Source: Xestospongia bergquistia (Eukaryota; Porifera; Demospongiae; Haplosclerida; Petrosiidae). Taken from it: a stretch of DNA of 64,000 bases. Shown piece by piece: positions 38,201 through 47,770 of the stretch (positions within the stretch are counted from its first letter, which is position 1; every line of letters begins with the position of its first letter). The notes under the pieces were generated by a model that saw nothing but the letters and a program-made list of their open reading frames with translations, ran no database searches and was not told the DNA's origin. Position numbers and translations under genes: made by a program. Location of the stretch: assembly GCA_963965975.1 (NCBI GenBank), contig OZ014412.1, forward strand, positions 8,928,708 to 8,992,707, written 5' to 3'.

Positions 38201-38870
38201 TCAACTTGCTAAAAAACTTTCTCACACATTTTCACACCTAAGAAAGTTACATTTTCATGACAATCCTATTGAATGTGGTGGTCATGAACAGTTAATTAAA
38301 GCATTGTGCAATGTCCCATCATTAAAAGAAGTATCTTTTTCTAAGCTTTCACCTGTAGAATGTTCTACTCTCTTGACAAAAACAAGTATTCAAAAAATTG
38401 AGCTTTGGCAACTACCTCATGATAGTTTACAAGCAATTTCACTTTCTATTGCTAATGCTCAAAGTTGCTTTTTGCTGCGAATACATGACAGTGAAGTTAC
38501 CAGTGAGAATGTTGCCAGTTTGCCACAAGTGCTACACAAAAACATTAAATTACAATCATTGGAGCTAATCAACTGTAGTATATCACGTGAAACTACCGAA
38601 ATGATTACCAATGCAGTTACCACCAATACCAGCATTAGAAATCTCAATCTCGATAATAATATGATTTGTGATAAAGATGCTTATCACATACTAGATATGC
38701 TTAAAAATAGAAAGACTCACCTCAAGAGTATCAATGTAAATCGCAATCCAATTGGAAAGAAATTATTCGAAAAAGTCATGAGGAAGCAAGCCAGATTATC
38801 TTTAAAATGGAAAAAACAAATCCATTCTCATTTATTTGATAATAATCAAATTTATAAGCTTGATAACTAA
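32230..38870 (+). CDS. NLR-D: CARD-like + Death + CARD-like + NACHT + LRR receptor
   Basis: Intact, the most divergent NLR here. Inferred exons are 32230-32551 (ATG), 34157-34219, 34396-34749, 35873-36301, 36356-36445 and 36499-38870. Every junction is phase 1, giving about 1209 residues. Exon 1 is CARD-like (LDLHSIADKLISLRIIGDTD, IVFGKFIEILREDKC). Exon 3 is a Death domain (LAVCLGLTPADGQQIKC, LLKWKEKNGSDATYLALVKI). Exon 4 has a second CARD-like module (SQIFNRHYNDLVNAIANLG, VKSILSSLGANIERGRK). The last exon has Walker A GAPGIGKST, Walker B GLFIILEGFDELS, MVTTRHSATAHL, FLHPTFQEFLAAYHMSRL and LRRs ending in IRNLNLDNNMICDKDAYHIL. Acceptor 36356 is chosen because the nearer AG at 36370 would create TAA. 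The order of three death-fold modules is inferred from splice phase, not RNA. Confidence 0.85.
32730..33157. mobile_element. Foldback MITE, copy 2, in NLR-D intron 1
   Basis: Ends GGAAGCCGATGGCAGACATCC and GGATGACCGCCTTAGGCTTC are near reverse complements. Internal arms (ATTCTACTTCGTAATATCAT and the reverse-complement-like AATATGAAATAATTACGAAC) fold back. An extra terminal-like sequence at 32825-32847 (GGATGTCCGCCTTCCGCTTCC) suggests a nested or tandem partial copy. Same family as 17883-18300. Confidence 0.72.
34250..34343 (+). repeat. Partial duplicate of intron end and Death exon start
   Basis: Sequence 34250-34343 (intron tail, TTATTGTAG acceptor, then TTTTGACAAAGCTTCTTGAA) is repeated at about 34344-34430 as the real Death exon start. 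The first copy is cut after about 40 exon bases, leaving a decoy splice acceptor about 85 bp upstream of the true one. Confidence 0.75.
35278..35454 (+). pseudogene. Truncated tandem copy of NLR-D exon 4
   Basis: After an acceptor at 35276 the frame reads KNHVVDPKPSCQSLSRAFSS, matching the start of exon 4 at 35873 (KKLIMDPKPSCQSLSRTFSS). It then departs into unrelated sequence at about 35350. Upstream introns (34900-35277 versus 35500-35872) are also duplicated. Including this exon would hit a stop (TAG near 35388), so it is presumably skipped. Confidence 0.75.
35350..35490 (+). repeat. Short dispersed repeat, copy 1
   Basis: From ATCACGCTACCCATTGAAAT to TTGTATAATTAGTAAT this is nearly identical to 42386-42514. 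It begins exactly where the truncated exon copy breaks off. Confidence 0.8.
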
Positions 38871-39640
38871 AGCAAAGTAGCTACATTTTTTGTTTGCTAT
38901 TTAATTTTCATTTTAAATAATCAACATGGATTATTCACATTTGTTGTGCTAATTACATAGTGCTACTGTGACTTGTTGCTATAATTTCACACAGACTTGA
39001 GTCCTTGTTACCATAAATTGAATAGCTGTTGTATATAAAGTATTTTGTCCTAGTTTTGATTATTTTAATCATTGAAAATACATATTTGTGTATTAACATG
39101 GTATTTATAGTCTTCATTGATATTGATGCTGTAAACCATCTCCTTACATTAGGAAATCAAGTGATTAGTGGATTATGTATAAAACCCAAAAATCTGTTTT
39201 CACACAAAGATTATTCAAATACTGGCAGACATTTAAATAATATGAGTTTGGGGCACACATAAGGTCTACAAGTATATAGTGTGAAATTAGTTGTGTAGTA
39301 TTATGTGTGGGAATTTTAATACTGATATTCCTACTGTGGTGGTATTGGTATATATATATATACTACCATACCTTAAATAATTATACACACACACATATAT
39401 ATATATTATGAATGAAGAAATTCAAAAAAGAACTCTAATTAAGAAATTAGTTAGGTTGTGGTCATAAATAATTATATAGTGGTTTTGATACTGTCATTCC
39501 TAATATGGTCTTGTTTCAAAATGTTTCGTACAGCCATCCATACTTGTTCATGTTATTTTTCAAGAAAATAAAACAATAATTGTTGACATAGAGATAGAAA
39601 ATGGATGTGCCAAAATTTTGTGACCTGATTTGCACTAATG
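38871..39640. other. 3' flank of NLR-D, no gene seen
   Basis: Non-coding. A TA-rich foldback sits at 39340-39372 (GTATTGGTATATATATATAT). Confidence 0.4.
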
Positions 39641-40238
39641 GTGTAGATTTGATGAATTGTTGGAAATTATGCCCTGGTACAGAACTCATTCATATATAGC
39701 CCTGAGAATTATAATAATATCCATGCAAGTATCTCTGATTTAATGTTGTTATTTGTTTGATATTATATGAATAAAAGTAAGCTATGCACATGGCTAGATG
39801 TTCTTCCATTACAGCAGGCTTGTGTATTATTTATATATATACAACTCCAACCTATACAGATTGTCACTAAAGAGCTGCAATGATTGCTTAGTGAATATAT
39901 AACTTAATAAAGTAAAGTAACAGCAGAATGATACTGGGTAAGTCCGTATAAATTTGTGTATGATGGTATCAGTTAAGTATTAGATGATATACGGCATTGC
40001 AATTCAAAATGTGACCATTTTAGGTAAAAATAGCATAGGGACTGCAGAAACTAACTATGAATCTTATTTAAGTAGTTAGTAGTTTATGAATAAAGGATTT
40101 TTAAAAATAAGAAAATCTTTTCCTGTGATATGCTATATATTCATAGCATGTGTTTATGATAATATCTGCTACAAACATTGTGTTGTTACCTACCACATAG
40201 TAGTATATGTAAACAATAATTTAAACACTTTGTATATG
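39640..40238 (+). repeat. NLR-tail-associated repeat, copy 3
   Basis: The copy nearest intact NLR-D, matching 28321-28760 and 29700-30370. It is cut off at 40238, where a further NLR tail copy begins. Confidence 0.8.
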
Positions 40239-40460
40239 AGACCTCAAGAGTATCAATGTAAATCGCAATCCAATTGGAAAGAAATTACTCGATAAAATCA
40301 CGAAGAAGCAAGCCGGATTATCTTTAAAATGGAAGAAAGAAATTCATTCTCATTTATTTGATAGTAATCAAATTTATAACTATTATAACTAGAAAAACTA
40401 GCTATATTTTTTGTTTGCTATTTAATTTTCATTTTAAATGATCAACTTACATTTTCACTT
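40239..40460 (+). pseudogene. Second copy of an NLR-D-type 3' end
   Basis: Starts abruptly at CCTCAAGAGTATCAATGTAA and encodes LKSINVNRNPIGKKLLDKIT, LSLKWKKEIHSHLFDSNQ and a stop near 40391. About 70 bp of shared 3' flank follows. It differs from NLR-D at several codons, so it comes from a related but not identical gene. Confidence 0.82.
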
Positions 40461-41822
40461 TTGTTTTCTAATAACATAGCACTACTGTGACTTGTTATTT
40501 CTATAATTTTAAGCAGAATTGAGTTCTTGTTGCCATAAATTGAATAGCTGTCATATATAAAGTATTTTGTCCTAGTTTTGCTTATTTTAATCATTGTAAA
40601 TACATATTTTTGAGTATTAACATATGCAAAATATTCAATTAGAATGTCATCTCATGCCGTTTGTACCTGCATGAATATGTGCCATCTATAGGAGACATTG
40701 ATGTCTTCATCAAAGTATGCTGACATATATCTTATTAAAATCATTAATTGATATACATGTACTATGGACTAAGAGGATTTTAATCATATTAAAAGAGATA
40801 GTTGCTGTGTTATATATGTAGGTTGAAAGATATGTTGTACCTGTGACCACTTACGACTTAATCTCTACTGGTGTCGTCAAGTGTCTTGTGTAAAGGATTT
40901 AAGTCTCACTTGAGTCTAAGATACTGTAATTAACCTGATTCTTTATTATTTGTCTGTAGTGTCCTGTAGTATTTACATCCCACGCATTCAGCCACACCTC
41001 ACTTAACCTCAAGCCCACGTGGAATAGTTACTATGTGGTTTTTCTGTAATTTTAGAGAGTTAGTTATTTAGTTGTGTTCGTGTGTTTCTCTCTCTTTCTC
41101 TCTGGTTTGTGTGTTCTAAATATAGAGTTAGTTTACATTTATGGTCAATACTCTATATGTCATTAATTTTTTGTGATATGTTGCTGTTCTGCTAGTGGAC
41201 AAATACATTTGGATGTTTTCCTTAATTATGATAATGAAATAAAGGTGAAATATTAAAATGCTCCTTGTTCTCTATGTAGGTCTATTGTATGTGGTAACAG
41301 GATTCACTCATTACATGTTCTATTCTCTCTCTTCATGGAGTTTAAAAACTGACACATTTTAATACTTTACCTACAACTAATACTCTTGATGATTATATTG
41401 TACAATAGTTTATTATCATTATTTTAATCCCTATGGTCAACACTTAGTAGATTGAGCACTTTATTAGCATATACTCCTCTTTCATCCTTTTGCAGTACAA
41501 CATACAGTATAACGTTTTGTGCTTAATTTTTGAGACTAAGAATAGACACAAATGTAACCTGATAGCTCATAAAAATCATATTTGTATTGCTCCAGAGGTG
41601 AATTTTTTTACTAATTAAAAAAACACATCACGTGATTCTTGAAGTTGAATTCTGGGCTTGCTTCTCTAGACTCAAGAGAGTCTGTTCGCTCCATTGGTAC
41701 ACATAGACACTGAAGATCATCCCAATTATTATTATTTTATTTACTAGTTTGTAGAAAGCAAAAACAAAGATAGGCTTATCAGTGAGTAGATCTCGGCGTG
41801 ACTTTCCACCTCTCCATCAGTC
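40461..41822. other. Upstream region of NLR-C, no gene seen
   Basis: Non-coding. The last 150 bp before the NLR-C ATG (41670-41822) are GC-richer and may be promoter or 5' untranslated sequence. Confidence 0.4.
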
Positions 41823-42385
41823 ATGGCTAACGCTTCTGATGATGTGAAGGACTACAGAAGGAATGTTGACGACATTTTCAGGATGTACTTTGATCGTCTT
41901 AATTCAGTACTCGATGACCCCGCAACTATGAAGTCGTTTGCTAGCAAAGCATATTCAGCTGATATAATAGGATTTGAACTTGTGAAAGATGCTAACTTTG
42001 CAAGTATTTTCCGTCAATTTAAAACAGGACTAGAGTTGTGTAAAAGTATTTCGGATATACAGAAACGATGCGAAAGTTTGATTGACATTCTATTGGACTT
42101 TGGTGGACCAGTAAGAGATGCTGGGAAGGATATTAAACAACAGTTGTCAGGTTCGTCTAATGACAGAATCAATTTATTATGTACAGGTTAAATTTTATTT
42201 TAAAATGAACCTATGATATGTTAATTATAAGGTCTTACAGTTCTTAAACAGATAGGCATGCAATAGCATATTATGTGCAATAATTACCACCCTTAAATTT
42301 GATTACTTTTCAGCAATATTTGGGTGGTTTGTTATCACTGGACCAGACCACACTTTTGTAAAAAGCATATCAGTACTGACCACAA

Positions 42386-42514
42386 ATCACGCTACCCATT
42401 GAAATTAAATTAAATTTTAAATAGTAACAAGATTATTTTAATTGAACAAGCTATAATTATTTTGGAAGGTAATGACTTCATTAATTAGAGCTACAAAGAT
42501 TGTATAATTAGTAA
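42386..42514 (+). repeat. Short dispersed repeat, copy 2
   Basis: Near-identical to 35360-35490. Non-coding, in NLR-C intron 1. Confidence 0.8.
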
Positions 42515-43016
42515 TGGTGTCTGTGAAAAGTAATTGCTATAGAATCCTGGAGATATAAGAAGAAAAGCAAACTAGCAAAAAGTTTTAAGCATTGTTAATC
42601 ATACCCATTGTATTAAAATTCATTGGTTGCTATAGGTGTTAGTGGTTATAGGAGGTAATTTAATTTTATTCATTGCTTTCAAAAGTCACATACAACAATA
42701 TAATAAAATATTGAAAGTGAACATAATACATAATATACATATATGCATAACCATTGTCCAAGACAGTTATAGGACATGTGCAATGTGCCAGATAGTAATA
42801 TTTTTTATAAAAATATAAAGAGACAAATTAAAGAATATTTCTATTATAATTGTAAAGTATTTACTTGCTTTGGGATCCATGTAGAAAAGTAGCTCAAACA
42901 ATCTGGACGCAAACAATTTATCATCAATGCATGATGGTTTCATATGATATATCACACAGTCAGTATTTTGCTGCCCAGGCATGCCAGGCTATATTTGTTT
43001 TGGACGATGTGTTATG

Positions 43017-43017
<1 letters not shown>

Positions 43018-43054
<37 letters not shown>
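43018..43054. repeat. (TA)n microsatellite
   Basis: Uninterrupted TA dinucleotides inside NLR-C intron 1. Confidence 0.95.
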
Positions 43055-43058
<4 letters not shown>

Positions 43059-43267
43059 ATATCGTATATGCATGTATGTGTAAGAATATGTATTCACTTT
43101 AGTAAATGATCTAATACGTGTGGAAACAAACTTTGTAGCGCCTAACTTTATTATTTATTACTTTGACCTCTAGTTATTGATGCAAACGTTAATTCTAAAA
43201 CCTCCAGACTAACTGAATGCCAAGGTATGCTGATGTGTTTATTCTGTATAGCATACAAGGTGTATGT

Positions 43268-43550
43268 TGTGATGTAGAGTAGACACTTGTGATTAGTATT
43301 AAGAGTATATCAGAACAACCATGAGGAAAACAGCAAATAGAATTATAACAACACTCAATCTACTAGACACATATGGCAATGAGTATTTATACAAAATCAA
43401 AAGATGAGAAGGGCTCTAGAATGTTCTAGTAACTAATTTAAGAACATGTGGTGCAGCCCTAGTACAGATAAAATGAGAGTTTACAATAATTAACAAGGGC
43501 TATAGACATGATAAATAAACATTCACATAATAAGTCTATAGTACACTACA
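43268..43550 (-). repeat. 3' LTR
   Basis: 283 bp, TG...CA ends, identical by eye to 47488-47770. It would supply the polyadenylation site of the element. Confidence 0.96.
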
Positions 43551-43561
43551 TTCCTCCTTGC

Positions 43562-46500
43562 TTAGAATCCATAGCGATCAGGTGGGTGTCTTTCACGTAT
43601 AGGATATCTTCGACTTCCATCTTGTGCAGGTGTCTCTTGCTTAGACGTAGGCACGTTTTCAGATGTTGAAGGTAAATCAGAGTCTTTGTGCTCGTAATCC
43701 CAGTCATTGCTCTTATTTATTTTAAGTTGATTTGCATGTCGTTTCCATACTCCATGCTTGACTTGGACTAAGTAGGTAATTCCTCCAATCTGTCTGGTAA
43801 TCTTGCCAGGAATCCATTTAGGTTGGCTACGGTAGTTCCTTACGAGTACTTGGTTTCCAACACTAAATTTTCTCTTGCTTGTATGCAGGTCATAATGCTT
43901 TTTCTGATTAGCTTTTGCTTGTTGTACTGTTTGATTTGGTGATTGGAGAGGGTGAATCAAATCTAATTTTGTTTTGAGGTGTCGTTTCATCAAAAGTTCA
44001 CATGGTGGTATTCCTGTTGTACAGTGGGGTGTGATGCGGTATGTGAGTAGAAAATTTCTAAGTGCTGGTTTCACTGCCTTTCCTCCTTGCTTAGCTTTCT
44101 GCATGGCAGATTTAAAAGTTTGAACAAATCTCTCAGCTTCCCCATTTGACTGTGGGTGATATGGAGGAGAAAGCACATGATCAATACCTCTTGATTTGCA
44201 AAAATCTTCAAATTCTCGAGAGATAAATTGTGGACCATTATCTGATATAATTTGCTCACATAGTCCATGTGTAGTAAAAACATCTAGCATCATCTCCACA
44301 GTAGCTTCAGTACTTGCTTTCTTTGTAGGGATCACTATTGGCCATTTAGAGTGTGCATCAATGATGATGAACCACATCATCTCAAGAAATGGGCCAGCAT
44401 AGTCAATATGTAAACGTTGCCAAGGTCTCTGTGGATATTGCCATTGATGAAGTGGAACTTTAGCAGGATCTCTCGACAATTCTGAGCATTCTTTGCAATT
44501 GTTGCTAGTTTCTTCAATTTCATCATCCAGTTTTGGCCACCAGAAATGTGAACGTGCTAGCATCTTCATTTTTACTTTTCCCAAATGAGTTTCATGGAGT
44601 GCTTGTAGTAGTGATGTTTGATGACTCTTAGGAATAACTACTCGCATTCCCCAAAGAAGACAACCATTTAGTACTGTAAGCTCATGTCTTCTGCGGAAAT
44701 ATGGTTGCAAGGTCTCATTCTGGATTTGATTAGGCCAGCCATTGAGTGTGTGATATTTCACTGATCTCAGTATAGGATCCTTGGCAGTCTCTCGTGCAAT
44801 GTCACCAGCCTTCAAAGGAAGATCCTGTATTTGTTCTTCGTGTATATTTTGTACTACACAAATCCTTCCAGGATCTAGAGAATCAAAAGCTTTGTCAGGA
44901 CCAGCAGGCAAACGTGAAAGTCCATCAGCATTTCCAAACTGTTTGGTGCTTTTGTATTCAATCTCAAATGAGTAGCCCATGAGAATAATTGACCAGCGTT
45001 GAAGACGGCTTGCTGTAGTTGTTGGAATACCTTTCTTTCCACCAAAAATTGTTGTCAATGGTTTGTGATCTGTTTGAATTGTGAAATGTCGACCCCATAG
45101 GTATTGGTGGAACTTCTTTATTCCATAAATGATGGAAAGTGCTTCACGCTCTATCTGAGAATAATTTCTCTCTGCTGGTGTTAGAGTTTTCGAGGCATGA
45201 GCTATCGCTCGCTCAGTTTTGTCAGGATATCGATGGAAGATGACAGCACCCACACCAATGGATGATGCATCTGCAGCAAGAAATAAAGGTAAGGATGGAT
45301 CATAGTGTGCCAAAGCTTCTGTTGAGACTAATTCTTTTTTTATTCTGTCAAATACGTCTTGACAGCTATTGGTCCATGACCAAGGTTGCTCCTTCTGCAG
45401 CAATTTATTGAGAGGGGCACACATCTCACTGAGATTGCACAGAAATTTTCCGTAATGGTTGACCATTCCAAGGAAAGAACGTAGTTGATGTTGGTTTCTG
45501 GGCTTAGGCATTTCCACTATTCCTTTGACCTTCTTTGGAGAGACATGGATTCCATTCTTGTCCACAATATGTCCTAGGTATTCTACGGAGTCTTGCATGA
45601 ATGAACATTTCTCTTTGCGTACTTGGAAACCATATTCCTGTATCTTGGCCAGTACTCGTTCCAAGTTTTGGAGGTGCTCTACATCAGATTTCCCTGTGAC
45701 AACGATATCATCAAGGTAGCAGACAACGCCAGACAATCCCTGTAACATTGTTTCCATTGTTTGCTGAAAAATGGCAGGGGCTGCGGCAATCCCAAAGGGA
45801 AGGCGTGTATACTGGTACAGGCCCAAGTGTGTCGAAATCACCATGAAATTCCGAGACTCATCATCAAGTTCCAGCTGCAAGTAGGCATCAGAAAAATCCA
45901 ATTTTGTGAATTTACAGCCACCATTAAGAGCAGTAAACAGTTCTTCTGGTCGTGGCAAAGGGTACTGATTAATGTTGAGCTGAGGATTAACTGTCACACT
46001 GAAATCTCCACAAATTCTTACAGCTTTTGAAGGTTTTGGTACCACAACAATGGGTGTAGCCCAATCTGAGTGTTCAACTTTCTGTAGAACTCCATTATGG
46101 ACGAGTCTTTGAATATCCATTTCAACAGCAGGCTTCAGGGCAAATGGTAGTGGTCTGGGTTTGAAGAATCGAGGCTGAGCATCACTTTTGAGTGTGAGGT
46201 GGACCTTATGTTTCGTGCAATGTCCAAGACCTTCTTGGAAAACTTTGGCGTACCGTCTCATAATACCTACTAGTGCCTGACTGTTATTGCTTATATTGAC
46301 ATGGTTGACATGATAGAGATGATTTAGGTCCAATTTGAGTGCCTCAATCCAGCTGCGTCCCAATAGATCAAGTCGATTTCCTTTTGTGACAGTAATTGGA
46401 AGATTACAAGATTTACCATCACATTGAACGCTAACCTGGCAATCTCCCAGCAAGGGAATATCATCCTCTGAGTAATTCTGTAGACGAACTGCTGGGGGAT

Positions 46501-47458
46501 CCAACTGGGGGCTTCCAATTCTTTTCCAAGTTGCTTCACTAATGAGTGTAATGCTTGCTCCTGTATCAAGTTGCAACTTTACTGTTTTTTCATTGAGTTT
46601 GACTGAAACAAAAACAGGTTTGCTTGGGGAGCTGGAGTTGACAGTAAGAACAACTGTACAGCGTTCAGATTCTTCTGCTGCATTGATAACATTAGTTCGG
46701 TTCTTTGGTAGATAGTGCTTGCTTTTCCCTGAGTGTTGTTTGTGTCTATCCCTACACACTCTTGCCAGGTGACCCATGCGCTTGCAGCATGAGCAGACAG
46801 TGTTGCGATGGAGACATGCAGAACGCCAATGGTCCTTTGCACCACAGGATGGACAGGGTCCTGGTGGAAGTGTCTTCGGTGTTGAACGCTTTGAAGGCGT
46901 TTTAACAATACTCACAGAATTCGAAGTTTGAACTGTGATTTCATTTGCTTCCTTTCCTGCAGCTTCCATATTTTGTGCAATCGAGATTGCCTTGTCCAGA
47001 GTGAGGTCCTTCTCGGAAAGCAGCTTGCGTGCTATATTTTCATCACGAAGGCCCAATACAAAAGCAGTGCACAAGGCATCTGGGAGATACTCTCCTGGAA
47101 ACTCACAAGTTGAAGCCATTTTACGTAAGGAGGAAATGTAATCAGCAAGGCTCTGCGATGGTCCTTGAGTGTTCCTCCAAAAACGATATTGTTCTGCAAT
47201 TTTTAGTCGTTTAGGTTCGAAATGTGCAGTTAGCCTTTTGAACAAATCGTCACTCTTGAAGATTTCAGGCTTTTCAGGGAACACGAGACTTTCCAGGATT
47301 TCATAAGTCTCTGCTCCAATCAGTGCAATGATGCAAGAAGTCTTCTTATCCTCTGTGATCTCATTCACTCTGAGGAAGTGTTCAAACTGAGTCTGATAGC
47401 TTGACCACTTTTGAGTGCGATGATCAAAAGGTCCTGGGGAGCCAATGTAACTAGCCAT
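43562..47458 (-). CDS. Ty3/gypsy Gag-Pol polyprotein, intact
   Basis: Uninterrupted frame; I prefer the ATG at 47458 (MASYIGSPG, 1298 residues), because the upstream ATG at 47506 lies in the LTR and would read through the primer-binding site. Domain order: Gag capsid-like region. Then two CCHC zinc knuckles (CPSCGAKDHWRSAC, CSCCKRMGHLARVC). Then aspartic protease (LQLDTGASITLIS). Then reverse transcriptase with catalytic YLDD (VVCYLDDIVVTG). Then RNase H (FLAADASSIGVGAV, TIQTDHKPL). Then integrase with a zinc-binding HHCC region, and catalytic Asp, Asp and Glu in HIDYAGPF, ISDNGPQF and QSNGEAERF. Then a GPY/F-like tail. Gag and Pol are fused without frameshift or stop. All key catalytic residues are visible, so this copy may be active. 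Confidence 0.95.
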   Translation of the reverse strand: MASYIGSPGPFDHRTQKWSSYQTQFEHFLRVNEITEDKKTSCIIALIGAETYEILESLVFPEKPEIFKSDDLFKRLTAHFEPKRLKIAEQYRFWRNTQGPSQSLADYISSLRKMASTCEFPGEYLPDALCTAFVLGLRDENIARKLLSEKDLTLDKAISIAQNMEAAGKEANEITVQTSNSVSIVKTPSKRSTPKTLPPGPCPSCGAKDHWRSACLHRNTVCSCCKRMGHLARVCRDRHKQHSGKSKHYLPKNRTNVINAAEESERCTVVLTVNSSSPSKPVFVSVKLNEKTVKLQLDTGASITLISEATWKRIGSPQLDPPAVRLQNYSEDDIPLLGDCQVSVQCDGKSCNLPITVTKGNRLDLLGRSWIEALKLDLNHLYHVNHVNISNNSQALVGIMRRYAKVFQEGLGHCTKHKVHLTLKSDAQPRFFKPRPLPFALKPAVEMDIQRLVHNGVLQKVEHSDWATPIVVVPKPSKAVRICGDFSVTVNPQLNINQYPLPRPEELFTALNGGCKFTKLDFSDAYLQLELDDESRNFMVISTHLGLYQYTRLPFGIAAAPAIFQQTMETMLQGLSGVVCYLDDIVVTGKSDVEHLQNLERVLAKIQEYGFQVRKEKCSFMQDSVEYLGHIVDKNGIHVSPKKVKGIVEMPKPRNQHQLRSFLGMVNHYGKFLCNLSEMCAPLNKLLQKEQPWSWTNSCQDVFDRIKKELVSTEALAHYDPSLPLFLAADASSIGVGAVIFHRYPDKTERAIAHASKTLTPAERNYSQIEREALSIIYGIKKFHQYLWGRHFTIQTDHKPLTTIFGGKKGIPTTTASRLQRWSIILMGYSFEIEYKSTKQFGNADGLSRLPAGPDKAFDSLDPGRICVVQNIHEEQIQDLPLKAGDIARETAKDPILRSVKYHTLNGWPNQIQNETLQPYFRRRHELTVLNGCLLWGMRVVIPKSHQTSLLQALHETHLGKVKMKMLARSHFWWPKLDDEIEETSNNCKECSELSRDPAKVPLHQWQYPQRPWQRLHIDYAGPFLEMMWFIIIDAHSKWPIVIPTKKASTEATVEMMLDVFTTHGLCEQIISDNGPQFISREFEDFCKSRGIDHVLSPPYHPQSNGEAERFVQTFKSAMQKAKQGGKAVKPALRNFLLTYRITPHCTTGIPPCELLMKRHLKTKLDLIHPLQSPNQTVQQAKANQKKHYDLHTSKRKFSVGNQVLVRNYRSQPKWIPGKITRQIGGITYLVQVKHGVWKRHANQLKINKSNDWDYEHKDSDLPSTSENVPTSKQETPAQDGSRRYPIRERHPPDRYGF

Positions 47459-47487
47459 CGTAATGGTATCCCACCCTCGTCGCCAAT

Positions 47488-47770
47488 TGTGATGTAGAGT
47501 AGACACTTGTGATTAGTATTAAGAGTATATCAGAACAACCATGAGGAAAACAGCAAATAGAATTATAACAACACTCAATCTACTAGACACATATGGCAAT
47601 GAGTATTTATACAAAATCAAAAGATGAGAAGGGCTCTAGAATGTTCTAGTAACTAATTTAAGAACATGTGGTGCAGCCCTAGTACAGATAAAATGAGAGT
47701 TTACAATAATTAACAAGGGCTATAGACATGATAAATAAACATTCACATAATAAGTCTATAGTACACTACA
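47488..47770 (-). repeat. 5' LTR
   Basis: 283 bp. Promoter-bearing LTR for the minus-strand element; its transcription would run antisense to NLR-C. Confidence 0.96.

Larger units (their letters stand above)
43268..47770 (-). mobile_element. Ty3/gypsy LTR retrotransposon, complete, in NLR-C intron
   Basis: 4503-bp element on the minus strand with two 283-bp LTRs (43268-43550 and 47488-47770) that begin TG, end CA and show no difference by eye. It is flanked by the 5-bp target duplication TATGT (43263-43267 and 47771-47775). A primer-binding-like sequence starting TTGGCGACGAGG touches the 5' LTR, and a purine run (AAGGAGGAA) touches the 3' LTR. One long frame encodes Gag-Pol. There is no envelope frame. 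Identical LTRs indicate a young insertion, probably polymorphic among individuals. Confidence 0.97.

Noticed and set aside
43018-43054. TA run as a promoter or CRISPR-like array
   Set aside because: Plain dinucleotide microsatellite; no spacers, no unit structure.
47459-47506. Upstream ATG of the gypsy Gag-Pol frame
   Set aside because: The ATG is inside the 5' LTR and the codons cover the primer-binding sequence; the ATG at 47458 is the likelier start.
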